Positions 9,007 to 17,711 of a stretch of DNA of 61,806 nt are shown here, one piece after another; the first letter of the stretch is position 1; every line of letters starts with the position of its first letter. The stretch is from the NCBI GenBank assembly GCA_902589825.1, contig CACIUL010000012.1, positions 1 to 61,806 of the forward strand, written 5' to 3'. Made by a program: the position numbers and the translations under genes. Origin of the DNA: an uncultured Verrucomicrobiota bacterium. GTDB lineage: Bacteria; Verrucomicrobiota; Verrucomicrobiia; Verrucomicrobiales; DEV007. A model generated the notes under the pieces. That model made no database searches and was not told the origin of the DNA. It was given only the letters and a program-made list of their open reading frames with translations.

Positions 9007-9124
9007 GCTTTCTGGGTCTGCTACCTATCGCTTCAAGGAGCGGGCTGCAAGCACAGGATGATATTGGGTTCCGGGAAACATTCGCTCCGTCCGCTGCCGG
9101 GCCAAGGTATTTTCCATGGGGAAG

Positions 9125-11548
9125 TCAGGGGCTGGCCTTTGCCTGTGATTTTCCTGCCGGTTTCGGGAAAAGGGGGGAATGAGTGTAGCCGGGAAATTTT
9201 TCCTTAAGCCTGCTACGCAGGTTCCCTGCCTTTTGCACTTCTTCAAGCTGCTCATGGGCGTATGCGCTTTTCAGGATTGCCTGGGGGGTGATCTGCTCAT
9301 CCTCGATTGCGTAGGTCGGCTTGATCAGGCGCTGCACGGCCTGCTCATAGCGTTGCTCACGCAAGGCCACTTCACCCCATAACAGGCAGAGCATGCCGTA
9401 AACGCGGCTTTGGGGCTGAAGTGTCAGCCCGTCCTCGGCTGCACTTTCTGCTTCTTCATGTTTTCCGAGGGCAAGCAGGCAGACACCCTTGTCATACAGA
9501 ACCCGTGCGCGGTTGGTGGAGGGCTGTTTGGTGGCGAGGTAAAAGTTGAATGCTTGGATTGCGTCCTCATAATCCTTGGTATAGAGCCGGGCCTGGCCGA
9601 GGTGTTTCCAGACGACGGCCTGTGTGGCTTCAGGATGCCGGGGAGTGCTGGCCAACCCCAGGTAATTCACTGCGGCAGGATAATCCCTTGCATCAAAGAG
9701 CTTGATGCCCAGCCAAAGGTATACCTGTGGAGGCACCTTGACCTGGTGGTCCCTGCCGGGCAGTGCCTCGACCTCCTTCCTGACTTCCCCGAGGTTTTGC
9801 AGCGAATACTCGGCAAGTATGATGCGCAGGGTTGCGCGCGTGAAGTATGCCTTCGAATTCATTTCGCGTGCCTTGCGCAGTGCTGCTGAGGAGTCGGCAA
9901 ATTCCTTGAGCTCGAATTTTCCCCAACCGATCCAGAAATAGGCCTCCGGGGCGGCCTTACTCTCCGGGAATTTTTCCAGCAGGATGGTGTAGTTATCAAC
10001 CATTTGCCGGTATTTTCCGAGTTGTCCCTGGATCAGCGCGCTTTGCTGATAAGCGAGCTCTGAAGCCTCGGAATCCGGGTGATTTGCTATAATGCTTTCC
10101 AGATCACGAAGGGCTGGCTCAAGGTTTTCCGTTGCCCTGTGGCTTACGGCCCGCTTGGCAAGGGCATTGGAGATGCGTGCATCTTCCGGGTAGGCTTCCA
10201 GGAAGTCCCCGAATGCCCTGATTGCCTGTGGGTGGTTTCTGCCTTCGTTGTGGGCCCAGCCTCTCTTGTAGAGTACGGAGGCCCGCATTTTTTCGGGGAT
10301 ATTGTCGATGCGAACCTGGTCATAGGTCAGTCCTGCAGGGGCAAACAGGCTTGTCTTGAACTGGTATTCCGCCTTGAGGACATAGGCCAGGTCAATATGA
10401 CTGCTGGAGTCATCACGCTGTTGCTGCCAGAGGACAAAGTTGTCGATTAATTCCGGCAGGTTGCGGCTGCCAATGCTGAAAAAGCACAGCAGCTTGCGGT
10501 ATTCTGCCTCGGCGGCCTCCCCGGTTTGCTGGTAATGCTCACTGAGCAGGTTGTAGATACCGATGGCATCCTTATAACGCTCAAGGTGGCGGTGCGAATT
10601 TGCCGCCATCAGCAGCATCTTCGGCCTGATTTCCTCGGCCATGACAAATGCTCCCTTGCTGTAGATTTCGGCGACCTGGGCGTGGTTTTTCTCGGTGTAG
10701 TAGATTTTGATCAGGTGGAATTGCGCATCCGGTTTCCATTCATCGCCCCCCTTTAACTGCAGTGCCGAGTGGAGATGCTCCTTTGCGGCATCCGTGTCTC
10801 CCTGCGCGTTGCTGATCAGTCCAGCCTTTACCAGTGCCTCTCCCTTTATGTCGTCTTCATCGGTGAGCTGGGCCAGTTCAAGGAATGCCTTGAGTGCCTG
10901 CTTTGCCTTGTCATGCTCAGCATAGGCCCTGGACAGGATGAGCAGGGCTGCTTCCCGGTAGGGATTGCGGTCCTTGATGGCGGTAAGGTCCTCGAATGCG
11001 GAAAGCATTTCTGTCACAAGGCCCTGTTCCCGGAAGGCACTGGCCCGGTAGTAGGCTGCAGAGAGGCGGATCGCATTCTTCTTTGATTCCTGCCTGGCAA
11101 TGTCAAAGTAGCCTGCCGCTTCCCGGTAGCGTTGCTTGGCATAATAAATGGACCCGAGCCGGTAGGCTGAAGGTGCCCCGTAGTCACTTTGCCGGAATTT
11201 CCTGAGGACATTCAGATAGGCTTGCTCTGCCTTCTTTAACTGGTCGAGTTTCAGGCGGCATTCTGCCATGCGGTAACCTGCTGCCGGGGCTTCACTGCCG
11301 GCGGGAAATTGCTTCAGGTATTTGGCATACTGGGCCTCGGCCAATTCCCACTGGTTCTGGCTGTAGATGTAATGGGCATATTGGATGAGGCTTTTCTCCC
11401 GGTCATTGCTGAGGGAATTGGCCTCCGGTGCCGTTGGTATAACCGGCTTTGCACGGGGAATTTCTTCCTCCTGTGCCCGTGCATCATGCTGGAGGAAGAT
11501 CACTGCCAGGAGCACCGCGGTTGCCTTGCTGGAAGTGGTGGCCGTCAT
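9125..11548 (-). CDS. Large exported TPR-repeat protein coupled to ExbB/ExbD
   Basis: This 807-residue protein begins with a signal peptide and continues as consecutive tetratricopeptide repeats. Examples are WELAEAQYAKYLKQFPAG, YREAAGYFDIARQE, YEDAIQAFNFYLAT and HEEAESAAEDGLTL. Repeats cover about residues 50-770. Some resemble the CpoB/YbgF and BamD style of outer-membrane TPR proteins (gaps of about 35-37 residues with PDSEASELAYQQ-like helices). Its ATG overlaps the exbD stop codon by 4 bp (11545-11548), so translation is probably coupled. The likely role is a periplasmic scaffold energised by or anchored to the ExbB/ExbD motor. No catalytic domain is visible. Confidence 0.88.
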   Translation of the reverse strand: MTATTSSKATAVLLAVIFLQHDARAQEEEIPRAKPVIPTAPEANSLSNDREKSLIQYAHYIYSQNQWELAEAQYAKYLKQFPAGSEAPAAGYRMAECRLKLDQLKKAEQAYLNVLRKFRQSDYGAPSAYRLGSIYYAKQRYREAAGYFDIARQESKKNAIRLSAAYYRASAFREQGLVTEMLSAFEDLTAIKDRNPYREAALLILSRAYAEHDKAKQALKAFLELAQLTDEDDIKGEALVKAGLISNAQGDTDAAKEHLHSALQLKGGDEWKPDAQFHLIKIYYTEKNHAQVAEIYSKGAFVMAEEIRPKMLLMAANSHRHLERYKDAIGIYNLLSEHYQQTGEAAEAEYRKLLCFFSIGSRNLPELIDNFVLWQQQRDDSSSHIDLAYVLKAEYQFKTSLFAPAGLTYDQVRIDNIPEKMRASVLYKRGWAHNEGRNHPQAIRAFGDFLEAYPEDARISNALAKRAVSHRATENLEPALRDLESIIANHPDSEASELAYQQSALIQGQLGKYRQMVDNYTILLEKFPESKAAPEAYFWIGWGKFELKEFADSSAALRKAREMNSKAYFTRATLRIILAEYSLQNLGEVRKEVEALPGRDHQVKVPPQVYLWLGIKLFDARDYPAAVNYLGLASTPRHPEATQAVVWKHLGQARLYTKDYEDAIQAFNFYLATKQPSTNRARVLYDKGVCLLALGKHEEAESAAEDGLTLQPQSRVYGMLCLLWGEVALREQRYEQAVQRLIKPTYAIEDEQITPQAILKSAYAHEQLEEVQKAGNLRSRLKEKFPGYTHSPLFPKPAGKSQAKASP

Positions 11549-11976
11549 TTATTTGGAGGCGTGGGCTCAGGGGGTGACGTGGCAAAGGAAACATTCCAGA
11601 TGCCAGCTTGCTGGCAAACGTTGAGTACCCTGACGATGTGGTCAAATGCCGCTTCACGATCGCCGCGCAGTATAACCGCCTGGTCAGGGTAAGCTTCTAC
11701 AATGTTTCTGAACATGCCGAGCAGTTCCGGGTCTGACTTGGATAGTCCCTCAACCACGATTTCACCACTCTTCCGCACATTGACCACGATTTCCCCGATA
11801 GTGCGCTGTGGGTTTTCACCGGAGGACGCTGCCGGAACGCTGATATCAATCTCGGTCTCAAAACGGGCGTAGTTCCATAGGACAATGAAGAAGATCAACA
11901 ACAGGAATACGATATCAATCATGGGCGCGAGTTGAATGCCCGTGCGCTCAGAGCCAAACTGGGATTGAAATTTCAT
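11545..11976 (-). CDS. ExbD/TolR-family biopolymer transport protein
   Basis: ExbD/TolR proteins form the proton-motive-force motor of Ton/Tol systems together with ExbB/TolQ. The 143-residue protein has a short cytoplasmic N-terminus and one membrane helix (about residues 15-36). That helix holds the conserved proton-carrying aspartate in APMIDIVFLL. A periplasmic domain follows with the typical VILRGDREAAFDHIVRVLNVC pattern. The C-terminus is proline-rich (PPEPTPPNK). It lies 25 bp after exbB and overlaps the TPR gene start by 4 bp. Whether it serves a TonB-type or Tol-type function cannot be told, because no TonB or TolA homologue is present in the window. Confidence 0.92.
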   Translation of the reverse strand: MKFQSQFGSERTGIQLAPMIDIVFLLLIFFIVLWNYARFETEIDISVPAASSGENPQRTIGEIVVNVRKSGEIVVEGLSKSDPELLGMFRNIVEAYPDQAVILRGDREAAFDHIVRVLNVCQQAGIWNVSFATSPPEPTPPNK

Positions 11977-12001
11977 GTGGCGCGCCTGTTGTTGCCAGGG
12001 A

Positions 12002-12814
12002 TCAGGTTTTGCGGGTATTACCGTTTTTTTCTTCCTGGGTATACCTTGATGTGCGGGTGCGCGTTCCTGTTGAGGTGCGGGAGGTGGCCTGCTTATACTG
12101 GGCAGCGAGCAGGGCCATGATGTGCGTTGCGGCTGCTTCCAGCTCGGAAACCAGTCTCTGGACCCGGCCCCGGAACATTGAGTAGAAGATTAATGCCGGG
12201 ATGCCGATACAAAGCCCGCCGGCGGTCGTCAGGAGGGCTTCAGAGACCCCGCTGGCAAGTCCGGTCTGTTTTGAGCCGACGAAGCTGTGTTGGGCTATTT
12301 CACGGAACGCCTTGATCATGCCGATCACCGTGCCAAGCAGCCCCACCATCGGTGCGATGGCGCCTATGTCGGCCAGGTATTGGATCCTCTGGTGGAGGAT
12401 GCTGGCCTGACGGGAACCTTCAGCCTCAGTAACTTCACGAACCTCGTCAAAGCTGGCGGTGGGATTCTTGGTTGCGAACGTGAGGGTTTTTGCGGTGATG
12501 CGCGAGATGCATTCCTCCTGCCGGTTGCAAACTTCCAACAGGCCCAGGTAATCCTGTTTGCGGATGAGGGTATCAGCCGAGTTCATGAACCGGTCACTGA
12601 CCACCGCACCGCGCCGGATGGTCAACATATAGAAGATAATCAGGAAGACAGCGATGACGGAAAGTGCTGTCAGCGGCCAGATCAGGAAACCTGTCTCCTC
12701 AACAATTTCCAGCAGGGTCAGCTCTGTTGACTGGTTTCCACTGGCCGGAGACTGGGCGCCGGCTGCCCCCAGCAGGGCAATGCTGGCCAGGAAGATTCGG
12801 ATAAACAGGCTCAT
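12002..12814 (-). CDS. MotA/TolQ/ExbB-family proton channel protein
   Basis: This is the proton-channel partner of ExbD. The 270-residue protein has an N-terminal signal-like helix (residues 1-20) and then a membrane helix near residues 40-65. The conserved pair of C-terminal helices begins at YLADIGAIAPMVGLLGTVIG and continues through SEALLTTAGGLCIGIPALIFY. The GxxGTVxGM-type signature is intact. The charged tail after residue 235 (TSRTSTGTRTRTSR) is low-complexity. The gene heads the exbB-exbD-TPR unit and diverges from uvrC with 142 bp between, which should hold promoters for both directions. The extra N-terminal segment is a variation found in other ExbB-like proteins. Confidence 0.92.
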   Translation of the reverse strand: MSLFIRIFLASIALLGAAGAQSPASGNQSTELTLLEIVEETGFLIWPLTALSVIAVFLIIFYMLTIRRGAVVSDRFMNSADTLIRKQDYLGLLEVCNRQEECISRITAKTLTFATKNPTASFDEVREVTEAEGSRQASILHQRIQYLADIGAIAPMVGLLGTVIGMIKAFREIAQHSFVGSKQTGLASGVSEALLTTAGGLCIGIPALIFYSMFRGRVQRLVSELEAAATHIMALLAAQYKQATSRTSTGTRTRTSRYTQEEKNGNTRKT

Positions 12815-12956
12815 GGGTTTTATAAAATGCGGTTAACCGGCTGAATGAACCTGAATATGCAACCGGTGTGACCGCTTTTCAAATTTCACTTCTATGCGCT
12901 ATTGGCGGCCTTTTCAGGCTGGAAGGATCCCTGTGCCCGGCTAGAATAAGCCTGCA

Positions 12957-14516
12957 GTGTCGACCGAATATCAGCGTGAACCTGTCGATTTTCCGGCCAA
13001 GTTGAGGGATGTGCCCCACAAGCCGGGTGTATACCTGATGCGTGACCGCCTGAACCGTGTCATTTATGTCGGCAAGGCAAGGGACCTGCGCAAACGGCTG
13101 GCCAGTTACTTTACTCCCACGCGCCGGATGCGTTCCGACCTGAAGACCCGTGCCCTTATTGAAAGCATCAGGGACTTCGATACCCATGTCCTGCGCAGCG
13201 AGCACGAGGCACTCCTGCTTGAGGTCAAGCTGATCAAGGAATACAGGCCAAAATACAATGTTTCCTTCCGCGATGATAAGCGCTTCCTTCTTCTGAAGGT
13301 AAGGGAATCGGATGCGTTGCCCCGTTTTCAGCTGGTGCGTGTGCGAAAGGATGATGGTGGACGTTATTTCGGTCCCTTTGCTCACTCGGGTGCACTTCGG
13401 GCAACACTGCACTGGGTTAACAGGAGGTTTGGTCTGCGCACCTGCAGGCCCCGTGTGCCCGGCGAATCCGACTATCGGCATTGCCATGATGATGTCATCG
13501 CCAATTGCTCAGCACCTTGTGTGGGCAAAGTATCCAGGGAGGAATATCTCAAGAGGATGGAATCGGCTTGTGAATTCCTTGATGGAGGGTGGCGTAACCA
13601 TGTCACTGAAATGGAGGAGGACATGGACGAGGCGGTTGCCCGGCAGGATTTTGAACAGGCTGCCCAGTTACGTGACATGATCGAGAGCTTCAGGAAAACC
13701 CTGCAGTCGTCACGGCGCTTTACCCGGGGGCGCGGTTTGCCGGGCAATGGTAGCGGGATTGATCCCCTTGCCGATGTCGAGCAATTGCGGGATGTGCTCG
13801 GGTTGGCATCAGCGCCAATGGTCATGGAGTGTTTTGATATCTCCAATATTTCCTCCAGCCATATCGTGGCATCGATGGTGCGTTTCAAGGGAGGGGTGCC
13901 TGACAATGCCAGTTATCGGCGTTACAGGATCAAGGGTGTCAAGGAACAGGATGACTTTGCCAGTATGGCCGAGGTGGTCAGGAGGCGTTACTCAAGGATC
14001 CTGCTGGAGGAGAAAGGCAATGAGAATAATGACGGGCAGGCAGACAGGAAACGTCCTTATGTGTGCCTTCCTGACCTCGTTATTGTTGATGGTGGCAAGG
14101 GGCAGCTTTCCAGTGCTCTCAGGGAGTTGCGTCAACTCGGCCTTGGCGAGCTCCCGGTGATCGGCCTGGCCAAGCAAAACGAGGAGATTTTCCGCCCGGG
14201 TGCGACTGCTCCCCTGACCCTGCCCCACGATACCGGCGCCCTGCGATTGTTGCAGCGTATCCGTGATGAGGCCCACCGTTTTGCCAACGGTTATCATCAA
14301 TTGCTCATGAAAAGGCGCATTGGCGAGAGCATCCTGGATGATTGCCCGGGGGTCAGCGATGCCCGCAAGGCGGCATTGTTGCGCGAGTTCGGCTCGGTTG
14401 CCCGGTTAAAGAGGGTTTCCGCGGAAGAGATTGCCGGGATTCGCGGCATCAGCCTGAAGGCGGCAAGGAGTATCCTGGATTTCCTCCACAATGGGCAGGA
14501 CCCCGGCGGTGCTTGA
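12957..14516 (+). CDS. uvrC: Excinuclease ABC subunit C (UvrC)
   Basis: UvrC makes the dual incisions during nucleotide excision repair. The 519-residue protein has an N-terminal GIY-YIG nuclease (GVYLM and VIYVGKA, residues 20-45), a cysteine cluster (CRPRVPGES to HCHDDVIANCSAPC), a UVR helix (about 210-245) and an RNase H-like endonuclease domain. In the last, MECFDISNISSSHIV, VDGGKGQLSSA and the DEAHRFA histidine are present. Tandem HhH motifs lie at the C-terminus. It is shorter than the roughly 600 residues common in the family but complete in all domains. The start is GTG at 12957. Its 3-prime end overlaps the downstream transpeptidase gene by 26 bp. Confidence 0.95.
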   Translation: MSTEYQREPVDFPAKLRDVPHKPGVYLMRDRLNRVIYVGKARDLRKRLASYFTPTRRMRSDLKTRALIESIRDFDTHVLRSEHEALLLEVKLIKEYRPKYNVSFRDDKRFLLLKVRESDALPRFQLVRVRKDDGGRYFGPFAHSGALRATLHWVNRRFGLRTCRPRVPGESDYRHCHDDVIANCSAPCVGKVSREEYLKRMESACEFLDGGWRNHVTEMEEDMDEAVARQDFEQAAQLRDMIESFRKTLQSSRRFTRGRGLPGNGSGIDPLADVEQLRDVLGLASAPMVMECFDISNISSSHIVASMVRFKGGVPDNASYRRYRIKGVKEQDDFASMAEVVRRRYSRILLEEKGNENNDGQADRKRPYVCLPDLVIVDGGKGQLSSALRELRQLGLGELPVIGLAKQNEEIFRPGATAPLTLPHDTGALRLLQRIRDEAHRFANGYHQLLMKRRIGESILDDCPGVSDARKAALLREFGSVARLKRVSAEEIAGIRGISLKAARSILDFLHNGQDPGGA

Positions 14517-16803
14517 TTTCTTCCCGCTCAGCCACGATGATTGCAGGGTGTTGGGTAACCACCTGTTGGCGTTTCTTGTCATTACTGGCCTTTGTCTTCG
14601 TGAAGTGCAAAGTGAGCCGGTGCCGCGTGCGTTGCCGGTTGATCCTGAAAAGATTACCCCGGTAGATGACCCTGCTCCCAAGGCACAGCCTGCAAAGCCG
14701 GCTGAAAAAGAGGGTTCCGCCGACGCAGATAAGGATCCGGATAGCAGTATTCCAAAAGCGCTCCCGGTTTCTCCGGAAGACCCTGATAGAACAGGTGTCG
14801 AGCAACCCGGCCCCGTTCCCGGCGAAGCGGGGCAGGAAGAGCAGCCGGCAGAGGAGAAAAAAAAGCCGGAGTTTGTATTGCCGCCCCTGCCTCCGTTATC
14901 CACTGCCGGGAGGGAAAGCAAGGGCAGCCTTGTCGGGGATGCCCGCAAACTGGGTGCGGCCTGGGAAACCCGCACTGAAGCCCGCACTATTATCCAGGCC
15001 ATTCCGGCTCCCCGCGGGCAGATTGTCGACCGTAATGGCCGGCCGCTTGCGCAAAATGCAGTGGGTTATTTCATCTCCCTGAAAATGCCATACCTTGCCG
15101 GGGCTGATGATGCCAAGGTGATTGCCTATGCCCGGGGGCGAATGAAATTTGCCTCTGCCCTGTTGGGAGAAGACAGGACACTGAGTGAGGGAAGGATCCT
15201 TAGCCATTACAAGAACCGTCGCTGGTTGCCTTTGCCTTTCTCGTCAATGCTTAACGAGGCACAGAAGGAGGCGCTGGAGGATGAACTCGGCGAAGGACTC
15301 GAACTGTTTCCCACCTACCAGCGTCATTACCCGTCCGGGGCCAGTGCCTGTCATATTGTTGGCTATGTGGGTAAAAAGGCGCGCTTGCCTACCGGCCCGG
15401 TGGCCTCCGGTGAGCCTTTATGGCCGATCACGGAGGGACGTGAGGGTCTTGAGGTTACTTTTGATGAACACCTGCAGGGAACCCCGGGGAGTATCAATTA
15501 CCTATTTGATGCCAATGGAGTGAAACTTGGTGAGGAGATTGTGCGCCAGCCCCTGCCCGGCAGGAATGTTATCACGGCCATTGATGCCCCGATGCAGGCA
15601 CTGGCGGAAAAGGCACTGGCGGATTTCACGGATCGCGGGGCATTCGTGGTGATGGATGTGCATACCGGTGACATCTATGCCATGGCATCACGCCCGACTT
15701 ATGACCTCAATACCTGGATCCCGGCTATCAGCAATGCGGAGTTCAAGGCTCTTCAGGAAGACCCCGACCTGCCCCTCTTTCCGCGTGCTTTCCGGGGGCA
15801 GTATCCGCCGGCCTCCACATTCAAGGTTTCCGTCGCACTGGCGGCTTTGGAGAGCGGCGTGGTTGATGGCACAACGCTGGTGGATTGTCCGACCTCGGTG
15901 GAAATCGGCAATGAGCTCTTCCATAACTGGGCAAAATTACCGGAAGGCGAGCTTACCGTCGTCACGGCATTAATGCGATCATGCAACACGTGGTTTTATA
16001 ATGTTGGCCGTCAAACCGGCGGTGATACCCTGGCCGGCATGGCGAACCGTTTCGGTTTTGGCACCAGGACCGGCATACCCCTCAATGCCGAGGAGGACGG
16101 GTTTATGCCCACTGACTCCGTGGTCAGGAAAAAGTTCGGCCATCCATTCAATGGCGGCTACGTGGCCCATGCCGCGATCGGTCAGGGGTCGGTGCTCGCC
16201 ACCCCCCTGCAGGTGGCCCAGATGATGGCCGGGATTGGCAATGGCCGGGCCCTGCCCAAGCCCAGGCTCGTGCTCCAGGTGCAGGACTTAAACAATAATG
16301 TCATGGAGTCTTTCCCGGCCGAGGAGCGCAATCCCCTTGACCTGACCCCGGAAAACCTGGCGCTGGTGCGACAGGGGATGGTCGATGTGGTGAATGCCAG
16401 TGCCGGAACTGCCAAGGGGTCGCGAAATGACTACGTGACCATGGCGGGCAAGACGGGCACCGGGCAGTGGATCCAGAACCAGGAGCAGCTATACATTTCA
16501 TGGTTTGCCGGTTTTATTCCTGCTGAGGATCCACAGTATGCCTTTGCCGCGGTGTGTGAGGGTAATCCGGGTGAATACATCACCGGCAGCAGCAAGGCAG
16601 CCCCGATGGTGGGGCAATTTTTTAATGCCCTTTACAAGATCAAGGAGGAGAGCGGCGAACTTGAGGGCTACAGCAGGACTGCAGTTGCATCCACTCATCG
16701 GTTACCGGGGGAGGAGGATCCCGAGGAGAATGCAAGAAGGGCAAGGCGTTCTTTTCTGGACTCGATTTCGGGCCGATCCATATTCGGCAGGCGTAACCGC
16801 TAG
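14491..16803 (+). CDS. mrdA: Penicillin-binding protein 2-type transpeptidase with long N-terminal linker
   Basis: This is a class B PBP that cross-links peptidoglycan. The 770-residue protein shows the three active-site motifs: SxxK as STFK near Ser442, SCN near residue 497 and KTG near residue 654. The pedestal domain begins near residue 165 with the usual RGQIVDRNGR. What is unusual is the N-terminus. One hydrophobic segment (22-37) is followed by roughly 100 residues rich in Pro, Glu, Lys and Asp before the folded part begins. The ATG at 14491 lies inside uvrC (26 bp overlap). A GTG at 14548 would start just before the membrane segment and is an alternative. PBP2 (elongation) is more likely than FtsI, but both are class B. 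Confidence 0.88.
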   Translation: MGRTPAVLDFFPLSHDDCRVLGNHLLAFLVITGLCLREVQSEPVPRALPVDPEKITPVDDPAPKAQPAKPAEKEGSADADKDPDSSIPKALPVSPEDPDRTGVEQPGPVPGEAGQEEQPAEEKKKPEFVLPPLPPLSTAGRESKGSLVGDARKLGAAWETRTEARTIIQAIPAPRGQIVDRNGRPLAQNAVGYFISLKMPYLAGADDAKVIAYARGRMKFASALLGEDRTLSEGRILSHYKNRRWLPLPFSSMLNEAQKEALEDELGEGLELFPTYQRHYPSGASACHIVGYVGKKARLPTGPVASGEPLWPITEGREGLEVTFDEHLQGTPGSINYLFDANGVKLGEEIVRQPLPGRNVITAIDAPMQALAEKALADFTDRGAFVVMDVHTGDIYAMASRPTYDLNTWIPAISNAEFKALQEDPDLPLFPRAFRGQYPPASTFKVSVALAALESGVVDGTTLVDCPTSVEIGNELFHNWAKLPEGELTVVTALMRSCNTWFYNVGRQTGGDTLAGMANRFGFGTRTGIPLNAEEDGFMPTDSVVRKKFGHPFNGGYVAHAAIGQGSVLATPLQVAQMMAGIGNGRALPKPRLVLQVQDLNNNVMESFPAEERNPLDLTPENLALVRQGMVDVVNASAGTAKGSRNDYVTMAGKTGTGQWIQNQEQLYISWFAGFIPAEDPQYAFAAVCEGNPGEYITGSSKAAPMVGQFFNALYKIKEESGELEGYSRTAVASTHRLPGEEDPEENARRARRSFLDSISGRSIFGRRNR

Positions 16804-16837
16804 CCGGAGCATAGAAACATTCGATCAATTCTTTCCC

Positions 16838-17242
16838 ATGGACGTGCAAGTGGCCACCCTCTGCGATTCAGCGCATGATTATAACCATAAGCTGTGCATT
16901 ATCGGAACCTTTGACACCATTTGTTCAACGAGGTTGCCGGTTGTTCACCCGCAATGCGCCATTGCCCTGAGGATTTGCTTTAAGCCAGGGGATGAAGGTG
17001 AGCATGATATCGCCATCAACTTTATTGATGATGACGGTAAGCCGAAGATGCCGCCGCTGCGCTCGCGCATCGCGGTCAAGCTTCCAGCGGAGGCTTACTT
17101 CCTCACACGCAACCTGGTGATCAATATCCAGCAGCTACGGTTTGACAGCGTTGGCCAGTTTTCAATCGATGTCACCGCGGACGGGGAAATTCTCACCCGT
17201 ATTCCCCTGCGCGTGATGCTTGTTGAGAAAGACAAGCAGTAG
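16838..17242 (+). CDS. DUF6941-like conserved protein
   Basis: This 134-residue soluble protein starts at ATG 16838; the frame is open upstream but overlaps the transpeptidase gene. The pattern of a short N-terminal strand (MDVQVATLCDSAHDYN), then CIIGTFDTI, VVHPQCAIALRICF, and a C-terminal FSIDVTADGE...RIPLRVML resembles a beta-sandwich family I recall as DUF6941. It has no signal peptide or membrane segment. Its function is unknown. It lies 34 bp after the transpeptidase gene on the same strand and is probably cotranscribed with it. A weak inverted repeat (17248-17265) lies between it and the convergent cupin gene. Confidence 0.72.
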   Translation: MDVQVATLCDSAHDYNHKLCIIGTFDTICSTRLPVVHPQCAIALRICFKPGDEGEHDIAINFIDDDGKPKMPPLRSRIAVKLPAEAYFLTRNLVINIQQLRFDSVGQFSIDVTADGEILTRIPLRVMLVEKDKQ

Positions 17243-17273
17243 AAAAGGTTCCCTTGCCCGGGAACGGCACCAT

Positions 17274-17633
17274 TTATGCAAGGTATGTGTCTTCGTGTGA
17301 ATAGGGAGGAGAGCAGCAGCAGAGGAAGCGCAACGGGGTATCCTTCGAAGCGTGGATCTGGTGCCATGCCCCGGCGGGTATGAGGATGCCATCCCCCGGA
17401 GAGACTTCCCTGGTCTCACCGTTGATTTCCATCGTGGCCTGCCCCTCCAGGATAAAGTAGAGTTCCTCGCTTTTCCTGTGGTAGTGCCTCTGGGTTGCCC
17501 CGTCAGGAGGTAAACCGGCCTCGGCAAGGCTTTGTTTTTCCACCGGTGCGTTGGTGGAGTCAAGGATACTGCGGATGGTGGAGCCATCCGCAGTGGTAAA
17601 GGGCGCCTGGCTTGCCAGGGAGTTAACAGTCAT
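17274..17633 (-). CDS. Cupin-domain protein
   Basis: This 119-residue single-domain cupin starts at ATG 17633 (MTVNSLASQAPF). Longer readings to 17831 run over the mpl start region and are not credible. The first cupin motif contains HYHRKSEELYFILEG and the second contains PGDGILIPAGAWHQI, so the two His, one Glu and one His metal ligands are present. Small cupins of this type bind a divalent metal and include isomerases, dioxygenases and sugar-binding proteins, so a specific function is not assignable. The gene diverges from mpl (78 bp apart) and converges on the DUF6941 gene (31 bp). Confidence 0.85.
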   Translation of the reverse strand: MTVNSLASQAPFTTADGSTIRSILDSTNAPVEKQSLAEAGLPPDGATQRHYHRKSEELYFILEGQATMEINGETREVSPGDGILIPAGAWHQIHASKDTPLRFLCCCSPPYSHEDTYLA

Positions 17634-17711
17634 GGTTCTATTTTCATACTCTTTGGGGGGGATATTCAAGTTCACCTTGCAGGCAGGCCCAGATCGCCTA
17701 GTGAATGGGGC

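Noticed and set aside
17248-17265. Inverted repeat gttccc/gggaac between the DUF6941 and cupin genes
   Set aside because: Six-base arms with a weak T-run on the minus strand only. It may terminate the cupin gene, but support is too low for a feature.
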